Notes: generated from the sequence alone by a model not told the origin. DNA of 64,000 bases from JBAYIE01 sp965279165 (GCA_965279165.1 OZ257140.1:558001-622000); one strand, 5' to 3'. Numbered from the stretch's first letter, positions 41,083-49,790 are shown. Program-made: numbers and translations.

Positions 41083-43893
41083 ATGAAAACAGTTGAAGTG
41101 AGCGATAAAGCAAAAACAAATTCAAACGGTATGAGCCATAACGGAATTCATTCGAATGGTACAAATACTGCTATCAAATTAGCTTATATCGATAACAAAC
41201 CATACGAAGTAAAAGATGGAGAAACCATCCTTGCATTTGTAAAACGAAATTTCGGTAAAGATTTAATTCCAACTTTATGCGATGCACCCAACCTCGACCC
41301 GTTTGGTTCGTGTAGGGTTTGTAGTGTGGATGTTGCGTTGCAAGAAAATGGTCCGGTTAAAACCATGGCCAGTTGCCATACTCCTGTTATGGCAGGTTCC
41401 TTTATTTATCCATCGAGCGATCGCATTCAAAAACTTCGCAAAAATATTATAGAACTTGTCTTAACCGATCATCCGCTTGATTGCCTTACTTGTGAAGTAA
41501 ACAACAATTGCGAATTACAAGAAGTAGCAGCAAAAGTAGGTGTAAGAAAAGTACGTTACCCGGAAGGCAAAAACCATTTGGATCGCGAAAAAGATTTAAG
41601 CCATGCATACATGACATCCGATATGTCGAAATGCATCAATTGTTTTCGATGCGTTCGTGCCTGCGATGAAGTACAAGGGCAGTTTGTATTAAGTATGGCA
41701 GGACGAGGTTTCGAAAGCCATATCGTAAAAAGTTCAGAAGTCTCGTTTTTCGAAAGCGATTGTGTGAGTTGCGGAGCTTGTGCACAAGCATGTCCTACTT
41801 CTGCTATCAGCGATGTATTCGAATCTAAATCCATTGCAAAAGCTGAAACAACAAGAACCGTTTGTACCTATTGTGGTGTAGGTTGTAACCTCGAAGTAGC
41901 AACTGTTGGAGGAAAAATAAAATCCATTCAGGCACCTTACGATGCCAAGGTAAACGAAGGCCATACGTGTTTAAAAGGACGCTATGCATTTTCGTTTTAT
42001 AACCACAAAGACCGGTTAACAACGCCGTTAATTCGAAAAGATGGAGAATTACAACCTGCCACTTGGGATGAAGCATATGATTATATCGCAAAGGAATTAA
42101 CCCGTATCAAAACCGATTTTGGTCCGGATTATATCGCCGGCATTTCATCGGCGCGTTGTACCAACGAAGAGAATTATTTGATGCAAAAATTTATTCGTGC
42201 CGTAATCGGTACCAATAATATTGATGCTTGCGCAAGGGTATGTCACTCACCTACTGCATTGGGTATGCAACGCACTTTTGGAACCGGAGCTGCTACCAAT
42301 TCAGTTGTGGATTTGAAATACACCGACTGTATCATGGTTATAGGTGCCAATCCAACTGATGGACATCCGGTAACCGGAGCAAAGATGAAACAGTTTGCCA
42401 TGAAAAAACCGAGTATTGTTATTGATCCTCGCAGAACAGAAATGGCAAAATACGCTACCATTCATTTACAATTACGTCCGGGTACCAATGTAGCCATGCT
42501 CAACATGATTTTGTATTATATCATTCTGGATCAACTCGAGGATAAAAACTTTATCGATACCCGTACCGAAGGATACGAAGAATTCAAACAACAGATTTTA
42601 AATCTGAATATCGATGAGATGGAAAAAGTAACCGGTGTTAACCGTGAACTTGCCAGAAAAGCAGCACATCTATACGCTACATCTAAAAATGCAATGTCGT
42701 TTCATGGTTTGGGAGTTACCGAACATTCGCAAGGAACATTTACCGTAATGTTAATTGCTGATCTAGCCATGATAACCGGAAATATTGGCCGCAGAGGTGT
42801 TGGGGTAAATCCATTGCGTGGACAAAACAATGTGCAAGGAACAGCGGACATGGGTTGTCAACCGCACCAGGGAGCAGGATATTATGATGTTACCAATCCT
42901 GAATACCATAAATTATACCAAGATTTTTATCACGCAGAATTGCCATTGCATGCAGGATATAAAATCCCACAAATGTATGATGCTTCGCTGCAAGGAAAGT
43001 TAAAAGCACTTTGGTTAATGGGCGAAGACAATGTACAAACCGACCCGAATACCAACCATGTAAAAGCAGCTTTAAGCAAATTGGATTTATTGGTAGTACA
43101 AGAAATATTTATGACCGAAACCGCCAAGATGGCGCATGTGGTTTTACCGGCAGCATCCTTCCTCGAAAAATCGGGAACTTTTACGAACGGAGAAAGAAGA
43201 ATTCAAAGAGTGCAACAAGTAGTTGAACCAATCGCGGGAACAAAAACCGACGGTCAAATGGTTGTTGATATCATGAATCGGATGGGTTATACCCAGGCTG
43301 ATTACGACCCTAAAACTTTATTGGAAGAAATCAGTCAAATTGTTCCATTCTTTGCAGGAGTTAAATGGGATGAGCTTGGCGATAATGGAAAACAATGGCC
43401 TGTATTAAAAGATGGAAGCGACACCGAAATTTTACATATCGATACCTTTAAACGTGGCAAAGGAAAATTTGCTTACAATGATTTCCGTGAAAGTGAAGAA
43501 CTGATTGCGAATGGAAAAGACTTTCCATATATCATTACTACCAACCGTGAATTGGAACACTACAATGCAGGCACCATGACGCGCAGAACAAAAAATGCAG
43601 AAATTTTATCAGAAGATGTTTTGATGATAAATCCGGAGGATGCTTCCAAACATTTCATTGAAAACGGCGATATGGTTTGTGTAGAAAGCGCCCGTGGTAA
43701 AATTGATGTGAAAGCAAGAATAACCGATGAAGTATTACCAGGCATTTTATCCAGCACTTTTCATTTCCCGGATATGCGCATGAATGATATTACCAGTAGT
43801 ATTTCGGACAGCGAAGCCATGTGTCCGGAGTATAAGGTAGTAGCGGTTCGAATCAGAAAAAGCAAAGGAAAGTACAAAAATGTAATTGCGTAA
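41083..43893 (+). CDS. fdsA: NAD-dependent formate dehydrogenase alpha subunit (Cys form)
   Basis: Molybdenum/tungsten enzyme oxidising formate to CO2. 936 residues: NuoG-like [2Fe-2S] (Cys66, 77, 80, 98), a His/Cys [4Fe-4S] site (His130, Cys134, 137, 143), two ferredoxin-type clusters (CINCFRC...CDEV at 184-194 and CVSCGAC...CPTS at 227-237), then the FdhF-type domain with its own cluster (Cys261, 264, 268, 296). The metal ligand is Cys387 in ARVCHSP, not selenocysteine. A molydopterin dinucleotide-binding domain ends the protein. The last codons run into a repeat block. Confidence 0.95.
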   Translation: MKTVEVSDKAKTNSNGMSHNGIHSNGTNTAIKLAYIDNKPYEVKDGETILAFVKRNFGKDLIPTLCDAPNLDPFGSCRVCSVDVALQENGPVKTMASCHTPVMAGSFIYPSSDRIQKLRKNIIELVLTDHPLDCLTCEVNNNCELQEVAAKVGVRKVRYPEGKNHLDREKDLSHAYMTSDMSKCINCFRCVRACDEVQGQFVLSMAGRGFESHIVKSSEVSFFESDCVSCGACAQACPTSAISDVFESKSIAKAETTRTVCTYCGVGCNLEVATVGGKIKSIQAPYDAKVNEGHTCLKGRYAFSFYNHKDRLTTPLIRKDGELQPATWDEAYDYIAKELTRIKTDFGPDYIAGISSARCTNEENYLMQKFIRAVIGTNNIDACARVCHSPTALGMQRTFGTGAATNSVVDLKYTDCIMVIGANPTDGHPVTGAKMKQFAMKKPSIVIDPRRTEMAKYATIHLQLRPGTNVAMLNMILYYIILDQLEDKNFIDTRTEGYEEFKQQILNLNIDEMEKVTGVNRELARKAAHLYATSKNAMSFHGLGVTEHSQGTFTVMLIADLAMITGNIGRRGVGVNPLRGQNNVQGTADMGCQPHQGAGYYDVTNPEYHKLYQDFYHAELPLHAGYKIPQMYDASLQGKLKALWLMGEDNVQTDPNTNHVKAALSKLDLLVVQEIFMTETAKMAHVVLPAASFLEKSGTFTNGERRIQRVQQVVEPIAGTKTDGQMVVDIMNRMGYTQADYDPKTLLEEISQIVPFFAGVKWDELGDNGKQWPVLKDGSDTEILHIDTFKRGKGKFAYNDFRESEELIANGKDFPYIITTNRELEHYNAGTMTRRTKNAEILSEDVLMINPEDASKHFIENGDMVCVESARGKIDVKARITDEVLPGILSSTFHFPDMRMNDITSSISDSEAMCPEYKVVAVRIRKSKGKYKNVIA

Positions 43894-43952
43894 GTACGTA
43901 ATTGTGTAATTACATAGTTACGTAATTACATAGTTACGTAGTTACATAGTTA
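43881..43952. repeat. GTAATTACGTAGTTAC repeats overlapping the fdsA stop
   Basis: Imperfect copies of GTAATTGCGTAAGTAC, GTAATTACATAGTTAC and CGTAGTTAC. The first word contains the last codons and TAA of fdsA, and the block runs to the stop of the convergent gene. Same family as 12107-12169. Confidence 0.82.
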
Positions 43953-44336
43953 CTTTGACTTAACAAGAAACAATTTAAATTCTTCTTTGAGGTCGGTATA
44001 AATTTTGGTAAAAATCTCAACTTGTTCGCGCAGTTTTGGTTCGTCGAGTAAACGTTTCCTTTCTGTTGGATCATCCGGCGTTAAACTCACTTTATACTCC
44101 AATTTTTTTTCAGAAATTTTAATATCATGTAATAAAATATCCAACACTTCCTTTTGGCGGATAAACTGATTTTGAAAATGTTCTATTTCTGCTTTTACTT
44201 CCGAACGGGGATTCGACATCACAACTTCTGCAAGTCGTTTAGAAAAACTAGCCAATTCGTCGGTATAAAAATGCATCAATTCTATCCAACGTAAATGTTC
44301 GGCGTGTAATTCTGAAAGATATTTGGTGGATTCCAT
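43950..44336 (-). CDS. Helical protein of unknown function
   Basis: A 128-residue, charged, almost entirely alpha-helical protein (ESTKYLSELHAEHLRWIELM..., EHFQNQFIRQKEVLDILLHDI...), likely a two- or three-helix bundle or coiled coil in the cytoplasm. No signal peptide and no cysteines. I do not recognise a family. Position between formate dehydrogenase and pirin gives no clear hint of function. Confidence 0.68.
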   Translation of the reverse strand: MESTKYLSELHAEHLRWIELMHFYTDELASFSKRLAEVVMSNPRSEVKAEIEHFQNQFIRQKEVLDILLHDIKISEKKLEYKVSLTPDDPTERKRLLDEPKLREQVEIFTKIYTDLKEEFKLFLVKSK

Positions 44337-44442
44337 GGTTTTAAATTAATACCCAAAATTCAGGCATATTCAATTTAGTTACACTGATGTTTATCAGCTA
44401 GCCGCATGACAATTAATAGTTGCTTATTACAAAGGAAAAATG

Positions 44443-45339
44443 TTATGATGCTTGATTGGCGGAGGTAAAATCATCTTCTATCAACACACCCATTTTCCCC
44501 ATTTGATAATCCTTAATTGCTTGCATCACTTCTGTTTGGTTATTCATCACAAATGGTCCATAGGTTTGCAAGGGTTCATTCAACGGTTCACCGGCAAGAA
44601 TCAATAAACGGGTATCATCCATGCAACTGATAGGAACTATTTCACCATCGTGATTAAAGCATAATAAATAGTAGGCATCTACCATTCCAAAATTACCAAC
44701 CATTATCCTGTTGTCGAGATTATAGATACATAAATTATAATTCGCCGGAATATTGAATTCGTAACTACTGCCTGCTTTCATTCGCACATCGAGAATCATC
44801 ATTTTTGAAAATAAATGATTGAACCCTTGTGTTCCATGATAGTTTCCTGCAATTACGTTGATCCGGATATCCCGTGATGGACTATCGATATAAGGAATAT
44901 CTTCTTCATGCATGGCATAATAAGCAGGTGGGTCGAGTTTATGTGCAGCAGGTGAGTTAACCCACAACTGAATAATTTCCTGTGTACCTCCCTCCTTTGC
45001 AAAACTTTCAGATGGCCTTTCGCTGTGCACAATCCCCATACCGGATTGCATCCATTGCACACCACCCGACTTAACTACCGAGTTATTTCCTCTTGAGTCG
45101 CGGTGATGTACATCGCCTTTATAAATAATGGTGACAGGCGAAAAGCCCCGATGGGGATGTGGCCCAACGCCATGATCTTTGGGATTGCTACCGGCCGGAA
45201 TATCAGATTTATGATGATGTATCAAAAGAAAAGGATCGATTTGATCGGTTCCTGCATTCGGTAATGGCTGACGAACCGGAATATCTCCCATTTCTATCTG
45301 CACCGCATATAACAATTTCTTAACAGTTCTTGACGTCAT
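44443..45339 (-). CDS. Pirin family protein
   Basis: A 298-residue bicupin. The N-terminal cupin carries the metal site PHPHRGFSPVTI (two His), with a further His in GDVHHRD and the Glu-containing QWMQSGMGIVHSE. The C-terminal cupin is degenerate and ends GPFVMNNQTEVMQAIKDY. Bacterial pirins act as quercetinases or as redox-linked regulators; the role here is not shown. It is divergent from the ferritin gene with a 79-base spacer, so shared control by iron or redox state is possible. Confidence 0.92.
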   Translation of the reverse strand: MTSRTVKKLLYAVQIEMGDIPVRQPLPNAGTDQIDPFLLIHHHKSDIPAGSNPKDHGVGPHPHRGFSPVTIIYKGDVHHRDSRGNNSVVKSGGVQWMQSGMGIVHSERPSESFAKEGGTQEIIQLWVNSPAAHKLDPPAYYAMHEEDIPYIDSPSRDIRINVIAGNYHGTQGFNHLFSKMMILDVRMKAGSSYEFNIPANYNLCIYNLDNRIMVGNFGMVDAYYLLCFNHDGEIVPISCMDDTRLLILAGEPLNEPLQTYGPFVMNNQTEVMQAIKDYQMGKMGVLIEDDFTSANQAS

Positions 45340-45392
45340 CGTAATTCAAAACTGAAATTACAACTTAACCTGCATTTTAGCAATCTATTTTT

Positions 45393-45400
45393 TATATTCG
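45393..45400 (+). promoter_or_regulatory. -7 element before ferritin
   Basis: TATATTCG, one base from TAnnTTTG, ends 18 bases before the ferritin ATG. Confidence 0.4.
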
Positions 45401-45418
45401 TATATAAATATAGAATTT

Positions 45419-45940
45419 ATGTTAAACAAGAAAATAGAAACTGCTCTAAATAAGCAAGTTCATATGGAAGGAGAATCTTCTCAGTTTTACTTGGCCATGG
45501 CATCATGGTCGGAAAGTAACGGATATAACGGAGTAGCCAATTTCTTTTATACCCATTCGGATGAAGAAAGAATGCATATGCTCAAGTTGGTAAAATATAT
45601 AAACGAACGTGGAGGAAAAGCAAATATTGCTGCATTGCCGGCTCCCAATACCAGTAGTTTTAAATCTTTGGAAGTATTATTTCTGAATTTGTTAAAACAT
45701 GAAGTTGCTGTTTCGGCAGAAATCAACAACTTGGTTGAAATTTGTTTGAAAGAAAAAGATTATACCACCCATAATTTTTTACAATGGTATGTGGCCGAAC
45801 AAATAGAAGAAGAAGCGCTTGCCCGCAATATGATGGACAAATTAAAATTAATTGGTAACGACAAAGGTGGACTGTATTTGTTCGACAGGGATTTGGCAAG
45901 TTATCAGGCTGCTCCTTCAAGTAATACCAACAAGAAATAA
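45419..45940 (+). CDS. ftnA: Non-heme ferritin
   Basis: Iron-storage protein forming a 24-subunit shell. The 173-residue four-helix bundle has ferroxidase ligands in QVHMEGESSQFYLAMASW and the ExxxH pair in SDEERMHML, plus later Glu and Gln residues in WYVAEQIEEEALA. Full length, with a short polar tail. Its stop is followed by the palindromic CGCGGACGTCACG repeats. Confidence 0.95.
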   Translation: MLNKKIETALNKQVHMEGESSQFYLAMASWSESNGYNGVANFFYTHSDEERMHMLKLVKYINERGGKANIAALPAPNTSSFKSLEVLFLNLLKHEVAVSAEINNLVEICLKEKDYTTHNFLQWYVAEQIEEEALARNMMDKLKLIGNDKGGLYLFDRDLASYQAAPSSNTNKK

Positions 45941-45943
45941 ACC

Positions 45944-46068
45944 CGTTATCATAGACGTCACGTCCGTGAACCCCGTTCTCGCGAACGTCACGTCCGTGAA
46001 CCTATTCCATTCTCGCAGATGTCATGTCCATGAACCTATCTCGTTCTCGCGGACATCACGTCCGTGAA
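45944..46068. repeat. Four 27-bp palindromic repeats (CGGACGTCACGTCCG family)
   Basis: Copies at 45944-45970, 45974-46000, 46008-46034 and 46042-46068, with 3-7 bases between. Consensus CGTTCTCGCGGACGTCACG then TCCGTGAA. The core CGGACGT-C-ACGTCCG is a 7-bp inverted repeat. Spacers are far too short for CRISPR. A fifth copy is at 38370. Confidence 0.88.
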
Positions 46069-46196
46069 CTTATACAAAGTATCACACATAAAATAAAAAC
46101 AGGTGCCTATTACTTAAGAGGTGATATTTAGGCGAACAGGATTTACGATAGTAAGATAACATACCACTGAGGAGATGTCCACGGGAACTTGGTTAT

Positions 46197-46226
46197 AAAT
46201 GGATTGAAAAATATATCAATCCATTT
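46197..46226. other. 11-bp stem hairpin between convergent genes
   Basis: AAATGGATTGA and TCAATCCATTT pair perfectly around an 8-base loop, 24 bases before the stop of the minus-strand lipoprotein gene. No T-run follows on either strand, so it may be a 3'-end stabiliser, not a classic terminator. Confidence 0.55.
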
Positions 46227-46250
46227 GCATTCATTTTAATAGATACTAAA

Positions 46251-46730
46251 TTACGGGGTCTTTGGCTCTTCAGCCTTTGGTTTTTCAGGCGCTTTTTCTT
46301 CCGGAGCTTTAGGTGCTTCAGCAGGTTTTACTTCGTCTGCCGGTTTAGGTGTTTCTGCAGGTGCAACAACCGGTTGTTCAGGTGCCTTCTGCGTTTCATC
46401 GGCTTTTTGTTCCTCTGCAGGTTTAACTTCATCGGTTGCTTTAACTTCTTCTTTCGCTTTGGTAGCAGCAGCAGCCGATGCAGCAGGAGCATTACCTTTG
46501 GTCAGTGTTTGAATGATGGAATCCATTCGTATTGAATCGCGTTTTAATCGAACAACATCCCTATATAAATTCTCGCAGTTCTTATTGTTTGCACTCACCT
46601 TGCGTTTTAAATCCTGGTATTGCGCATCTGAATACACCGACAAGGCATAGGCATCGTAATATTTCTTTTTCGAAACACATGAACTAATTGCAACAACAAA
46701 TGCTAAAACTAAAATATTTATAAACTTCAT
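46251..46730 (-). CDS. Lipoprotein with Ala/Pro/Glu/Lys-rich tail
   Basis: A 159-residue lipoprotein (lipobox AISSC, Cys18). After VSKKKYYDAYA comes a short coiled-coil segment (QDLKRKVSANNKNCENLYRDVVRLKRD), then a low-complexity tail of about 75 residues made of repeated KPAEE, APEKP and PADEVKPAE units. The tail could span or bind the cell wall. No enzyme motif is seen. The tail is encoded by repetitive codons, so its length may vary between strains. The ATG at 46730 was chosen. Confidence 0.68.
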   Translation of the reverse strand: MKFINILVLAFVVAISSCVSKKKYYDAYALSVYSDAQYQDLKRKVSANNKNCENLYRDVVRLKRDSIRMDSIIQTLTKGNAPAASAAAATKAKEEVKATDEVKPAEEQKADETQKAPEQPVVAPAETPKPADEVKPAEAPKAPEEKAPEKPKAEEPKTP

Positions 46731-46781
46731 ACGATAGGATTGAATGACCAAATATAGCAGATAAAGCGAAAATGCAAATAC

Positions 46782-48338
46782 TTATAGTAAAATTTCTTCG
46801 CCGGCAGCATTTAAAAATCGGTAATCACCAAAATGCAGAGCATTAATAGATTTAATACGGATAAACTTTTTATACTTAAATAGCCATTTAAATCGAGGCG
46901 ATTTTAAAAAGCCTTTGGTTAAATACGCCGCAATATATGGATGTACCTCGATGGTAATTCCTGAAATATTTAAATTTTGAACCAAGTATTTTAAACGGTT
47001 TTCAATATCGTCCATGATAATTGCACTTGAGGCAATTTCTCCGGTTCCTTTACACGTAGGGCATTTTTCGTTGGTCACAATATTCATCTCCGGGCGCACA
47101 CGCTGGCGGGTAATTTGTATCAAACCAAACGGACTCATCGGTAAAATTTTGTGTTTTGCCCGATCGGTACTCATTTCCTGTTTTAACCTTTCATATACCA
47201 GTTTCCGATTGCCTGCATTTTTCTGGTCAATAAAATCAACCACAATAATTCCACCCATATCACGCAAACGTAATTGTCGGGCAATTTCTTCGGCTGCCTG
47301 TAAATTTACACGCAATGCATTTTCTTCCTGGCTATTTTCTTTGTTTGTGGAGTTACCGCTATTCACATCAATAACATGCAAGGCCTCTGTATGTTGAATG
47401 ATTAAATAACATCCACCCAGAAAATTTACTTGTTGTCCAAAGGCTGTTTTTATCTGTTTATCGATACCGAAATTTTCGAAAATCGGTAATTTACCATTGT
47501 AGTGCTTTACTATTTTTTCGAGTTGCGGTGCTTTATGTTTAACATAATTTTTAATTTCATTATGTATATAATTATCGTTGATATAAATACCCGCGAAATC
47601 ATCGCTCAACAAATCCCGAATTAAGGTAACAGTCCGGTCGCTTTCTCCCAGTAATTTCTGAGGCGGTTTGGCAGTTTGCAATTGCCTGCACATATCCTCC
47701 CAGTTATCGCTTAAATCCCGAATATCCCTTTCAAGATCTTCTACGCTCTTATTTTCTGCAACGGTTCGTACAATAACACCAAAGTTTTTTGGCTTTACTC
47801 CTAGTACCAGTTTCTTGAGTCGCTGACGTTCTTCAATTTTGATAATCTTTTTAGATATCGAAACAGATTTATCGAAAGGAATCAAGACGCAAAATCTTCC
47901 TGCCAACGAAATCTCGGAAGTTAAACGCGGACCTTTATTAGAAATAGGTTCCTTCGTTACTTGGATTACTACTTGCTGATTGCGGTTTAAAATTTGATTT
48001 ATCTTACCTGACTTTTCAATATCCGGTTCATTTTCAAATTCGTTTGGCCACAACGCAGAACTTTCGTTTCCAATGGTATTACGCACAAATTTTTGCAGCG
48101 ATTTAACTTGTGGACCAAGATCGAGATAATGCAAAAAAGCATCTTTCTCATGACCAACATCAATAAACGCAGCATTTAAGCCGGGCATCAGTTTATTTAC
48201 TGTACCCAGATATATATCCCCTACAGCAAAGTTATTTTCCGCTTTCTCGTGATGAAGTTCAATTAACTTCTTATCACGCAACAACGCAATATCAACTCCG
48301 CCGCCCGGGTGCGCATGTATGATTAGTTCCTGACTCAA
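46782..48338 (-). CDS. rng: Ribonuclease E/G family protein
   Basis: Endoribonuclease for rRNA and mRNA processing. 518 residues: an S1 domain near residues 38-125 (GDIYLGTVNKLMPGLNAAFIDVG), the catalytic Mg-binding Asp residues in HVIDVNSGNST and IIVVDFIDQ, and the zinc-link CPTCKGTG. There is no long C-terminal scaffold, so it is RNase G-like. The start is TTG at 48338: the frame has no ATG before the conserved region and is closed by a stop at 48351-48353. Confidence 0.95.
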   Translation of the reverse strand: MSQELIIHAHPGGGVDIALLRDKKLIELHHEKAENNFAVGDIYLGTVNKLMPGLNAAFIDVGHEKDAFLHYLDLGPQVKSLQKFVRNTIGNESSALWPNEFENEPDIEKSGKINQILNRNQQVVIQVTKEPISNKGPRLTSEISLAGRFCVLIPFDKSVSISKKIIKIEERQRLKKLVLGVKPKNFGVIVRTVAENKSVEDLERDIRDLSDNWEDMCRQLQTAKPPQKLLGESDRTVTLIRDLLSDDFAGIYINDNYIHNEIKNYVKHKAPQLEKIVKHYNGKLPIFENFGIDKQIKTAFGQQVNFLGGCYLIIQHTEALHVIDVNSGNSTNKENSQEENALRVNLQAAEEIARQLRLRDMGGIIVVDFIDQKNAGNRKLVYERLKQEMSTDRAKHKILPMSPFGLIQITRQRVRPEMNIVTNEKCPTCKGTGEIASSAIIMDDIENRLKYLVQNLNISGITIEVHPYIAAYLTKGFLKSPRFKWLFKYKKFIRIKSINALHFGDYRFLNAAGEEILL

Positions 48339-48422
48339 AATTTTAATGGATTAACAGGAAAAAGAGCTATTACGGGTTAAACCGCAGCTCTATTTCCATT
48401 AATGATACCTTAATAAAAAGAA

Positions 48423-48512
48423 TTATTTCTTCTTATGTCTGTTTTTACGAAGTCTTTTCTTCCGTTTATGAGTCGCTATTTTATGACGTTTTCTCTTTTT
48501 ACCGCTTGGCAT
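48423..48512 (-). CDS. 29-residue mS38/AURKAIP1/COX24-like ribosome-associated protein
   Basis: ATG CCA AGC GGT ... TAA on the minus strand encodes MPSGKKRKRHKIATHKRKKR then LRKNRHKKK, 29 residues with 17 Lys/Arg. This is the bacterial form of the AURKAIP1/COX24 domain, related to mitoribosomal mS38 and to the tiny bS22 of mycobacteria, and should bind the small ribosomal subunit. It starts three bases after the stop of the TPR gene and lies before rng, so ribosome and RNA-processing genes are grouped. Confidence 0.85.
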   Translation of the reverse strand: MPSGKKRKRHKIATHKRKKRLRKNRHKKK

Positions 48513-48515
48513 AAT

Positions 48516-49322
48516 TTAAATGGTTTTTAATTTATTAATGATGGTCTCTATTTCTTGCTGCGCCGATTTATCCGATAAGAGGGTTTTACACTTCTCATAC
48601 GTTTGAATCGCCTTATCTATCTCTCCTCCTTTTGCATACACTTCGCCGAGATAATAATAATACTCGGCATTAAATGGCTGCAAACGGATTAGTTTTTCAA
48701 ATCTTTGTTTTGCCTTTTCAAGTTGTCCGGATTGGATAGATAACATTCCCAGCGTAAATGTTGCCTGTATATTATTGCTATCCTTTCCTATTACTTCTTT
48801 CAACAATCCAACCCCCTTCATGATATCATGGTCTACATCCACATAACATGCAGCCAGGGCATTTTTGGCATCGATGTTTTCAGGTTCAAGTTCAAGTGCC
48901 TTTGCGAATGCCGATTTAGCATGCTTTCCGGCTTCCATAAATATATTGGTATCGCTACTTAACATAGCAACATTATAATATTTGGAACCTGTAACCATCC
49001 AGTTATTCCCACTTGGTTCCTTTTCCGCCAACTGCCACATATAATAAGCTGCAGGTAACGGTTTCCCCAACGAATCCCAAAGAACGACAAGCCTTTTTAA
49101 ATCATTTCCTGAACCTTTTAGAACAACTACCCGTTTTAATAACGAATCAGGTAATCGCTGTTCCTCTTCTTTTACCATCGACTCTAAATCCGCAACTCTT
49201 GTTGCATCATTAGTCGAAATGGAAACACCTGAACGGGATGATTTATAACCGGAAACGGTGAAAAATATCACCACTGCAAACACAGAAACTAGAACCAGAA
49301 TTTGATTTCTGCTTATTTGCAT
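48516..49322 (-). CDS. Membrane-anchored TPR protein
   Basis: A 268-residue protein with one N-terminal membrane helix (ILVLVSVFAVVIFFTVSGY) and a periplasmic part with three to four tetratricopeptide repeats, for example AFAKALELEPENIDAKNALAA and KQRFEKLIRLQPFNAEYYYYLG. It probably acts as a scaffold for protein contacts. It begins six bases after the HU gene and is followed three bases later by the mS38-like gene, so all are probably co-transcribed. Confidence 0.85.
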   Translation of the reverse strand: MQISRNQILVLVSVFAVVIFFTVSGYKSSRSGVSISTNDATRVADLESMVKEEEQRLPDSLLKRVVVLKGSGNDLKRLVVLWDSLGKPLPAAYYMWQLAEKEPSGNNWMVTGSKYYNVAMLSSDTNIFMEAGKHAKSAFAKALELEPENIDAKNALAACYVDVDHDIMKGVGLLKEVIGKDSNNIQATFTLGMLSIQSGQLEKAKQRFEKLIRLQPFNAEYYYYLGEVYAKGGEIDKAIQTYEKCKTLLSDKSAQQEIETIINKLKTI

Positions 49323-49328
49323 TTCCGA

Positions 49329-49643
49329 TTAAGCAGTTTGCTTAGCAGCTTTAACTTTAATTGCTTCGCTTTTCTTCACTTTTTCAACAAAAGTTTTTGC
49401 CGGCTTAAAACTTGGTATATAATGCTCGTCAATTACCATAGCAGTATTCTTAGAAATATTACGGGCAATTTTCTTCGCTCTCTTTTTTACTATAAAGCTT
49501 CCAAATCCACGGAAGTATACATTTTTACCTTCTACCATCGAGTTTCTTACTACTTTGAAGAAAGATTCTACGGATTCTTGCACCAACATCTTGTCAATTC
49601 CTGTTTTTGTTGATATTTCTGCAATAATTTCTGCTTTTGTCAT
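49329..49643 (-). CDS. hup: HU/IHF-family DNA-binding protein
   Basis: A 104-residue nucleoid protein with the usual MTKAEIIAEISTKTGI start, SFFKVVRNSMVEGKNVYFRGFGSF and the arm region, in which PSFKPAKTF replaces the more common PxFKPGK. A basic tail (KKSEAIKVKAAKQ) goes beyond the usual 90 residues. It binds and bends DNA. First gene of the hup-TPR-mS38-like unit, with a TACATTTG promoter about 70 bases upstream. Confidence 0.93.
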   Translation of the reverse strand: MTKAEIIAEISTKTGIDKMLVQESVESFFKVVRNSMVEGKNVYFRGFGSFIVKKRAKKIARNISKNTAMVIDEHYIPSFKPAKTFVEKVKKSEAIKVKAAKQTA

Positions 49644-49714
49644 CGTCTTATTTATTTAATTTACTATTAATTATCAGTTACTTATTTACTTATTCAGTTT
49701 TTAATTGAGGGTTG

Positions 49715-49722
49715 CAAATGTA
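49715..49722 (-). promoter_or_regulatory. -7 element of the hup operon
   Basis: TACATTTG on the minus strand, an exact TAnnTTTG match, 71 bases before the hup ATG. It implies a leader of about 65 bases. Confidence 0.5.
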
Positions 49723-49790
49723 ATCAATTCATAACAATTTACATAGACGTAACACAAATTTTTCTTTCTTGCCTATTTTAGCTGCCTCAG

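Larger units (their letters stand above)
45941..46250. other. 310-bp convergent gap with palindromic repeats and a hairpin
   Basis: Holds the four-copy palindromic repeat cluster (45944-46068), about 125 bases without clear structure, and a long hairpin (46197-46226). No gene is seen. Confidence 0.8.

Noticed and set aside
45944..46068. CRISPR array
   Set aside because: Repeat units are palindromic and spacers are only 3-7 bases; no cas genes are in the window.
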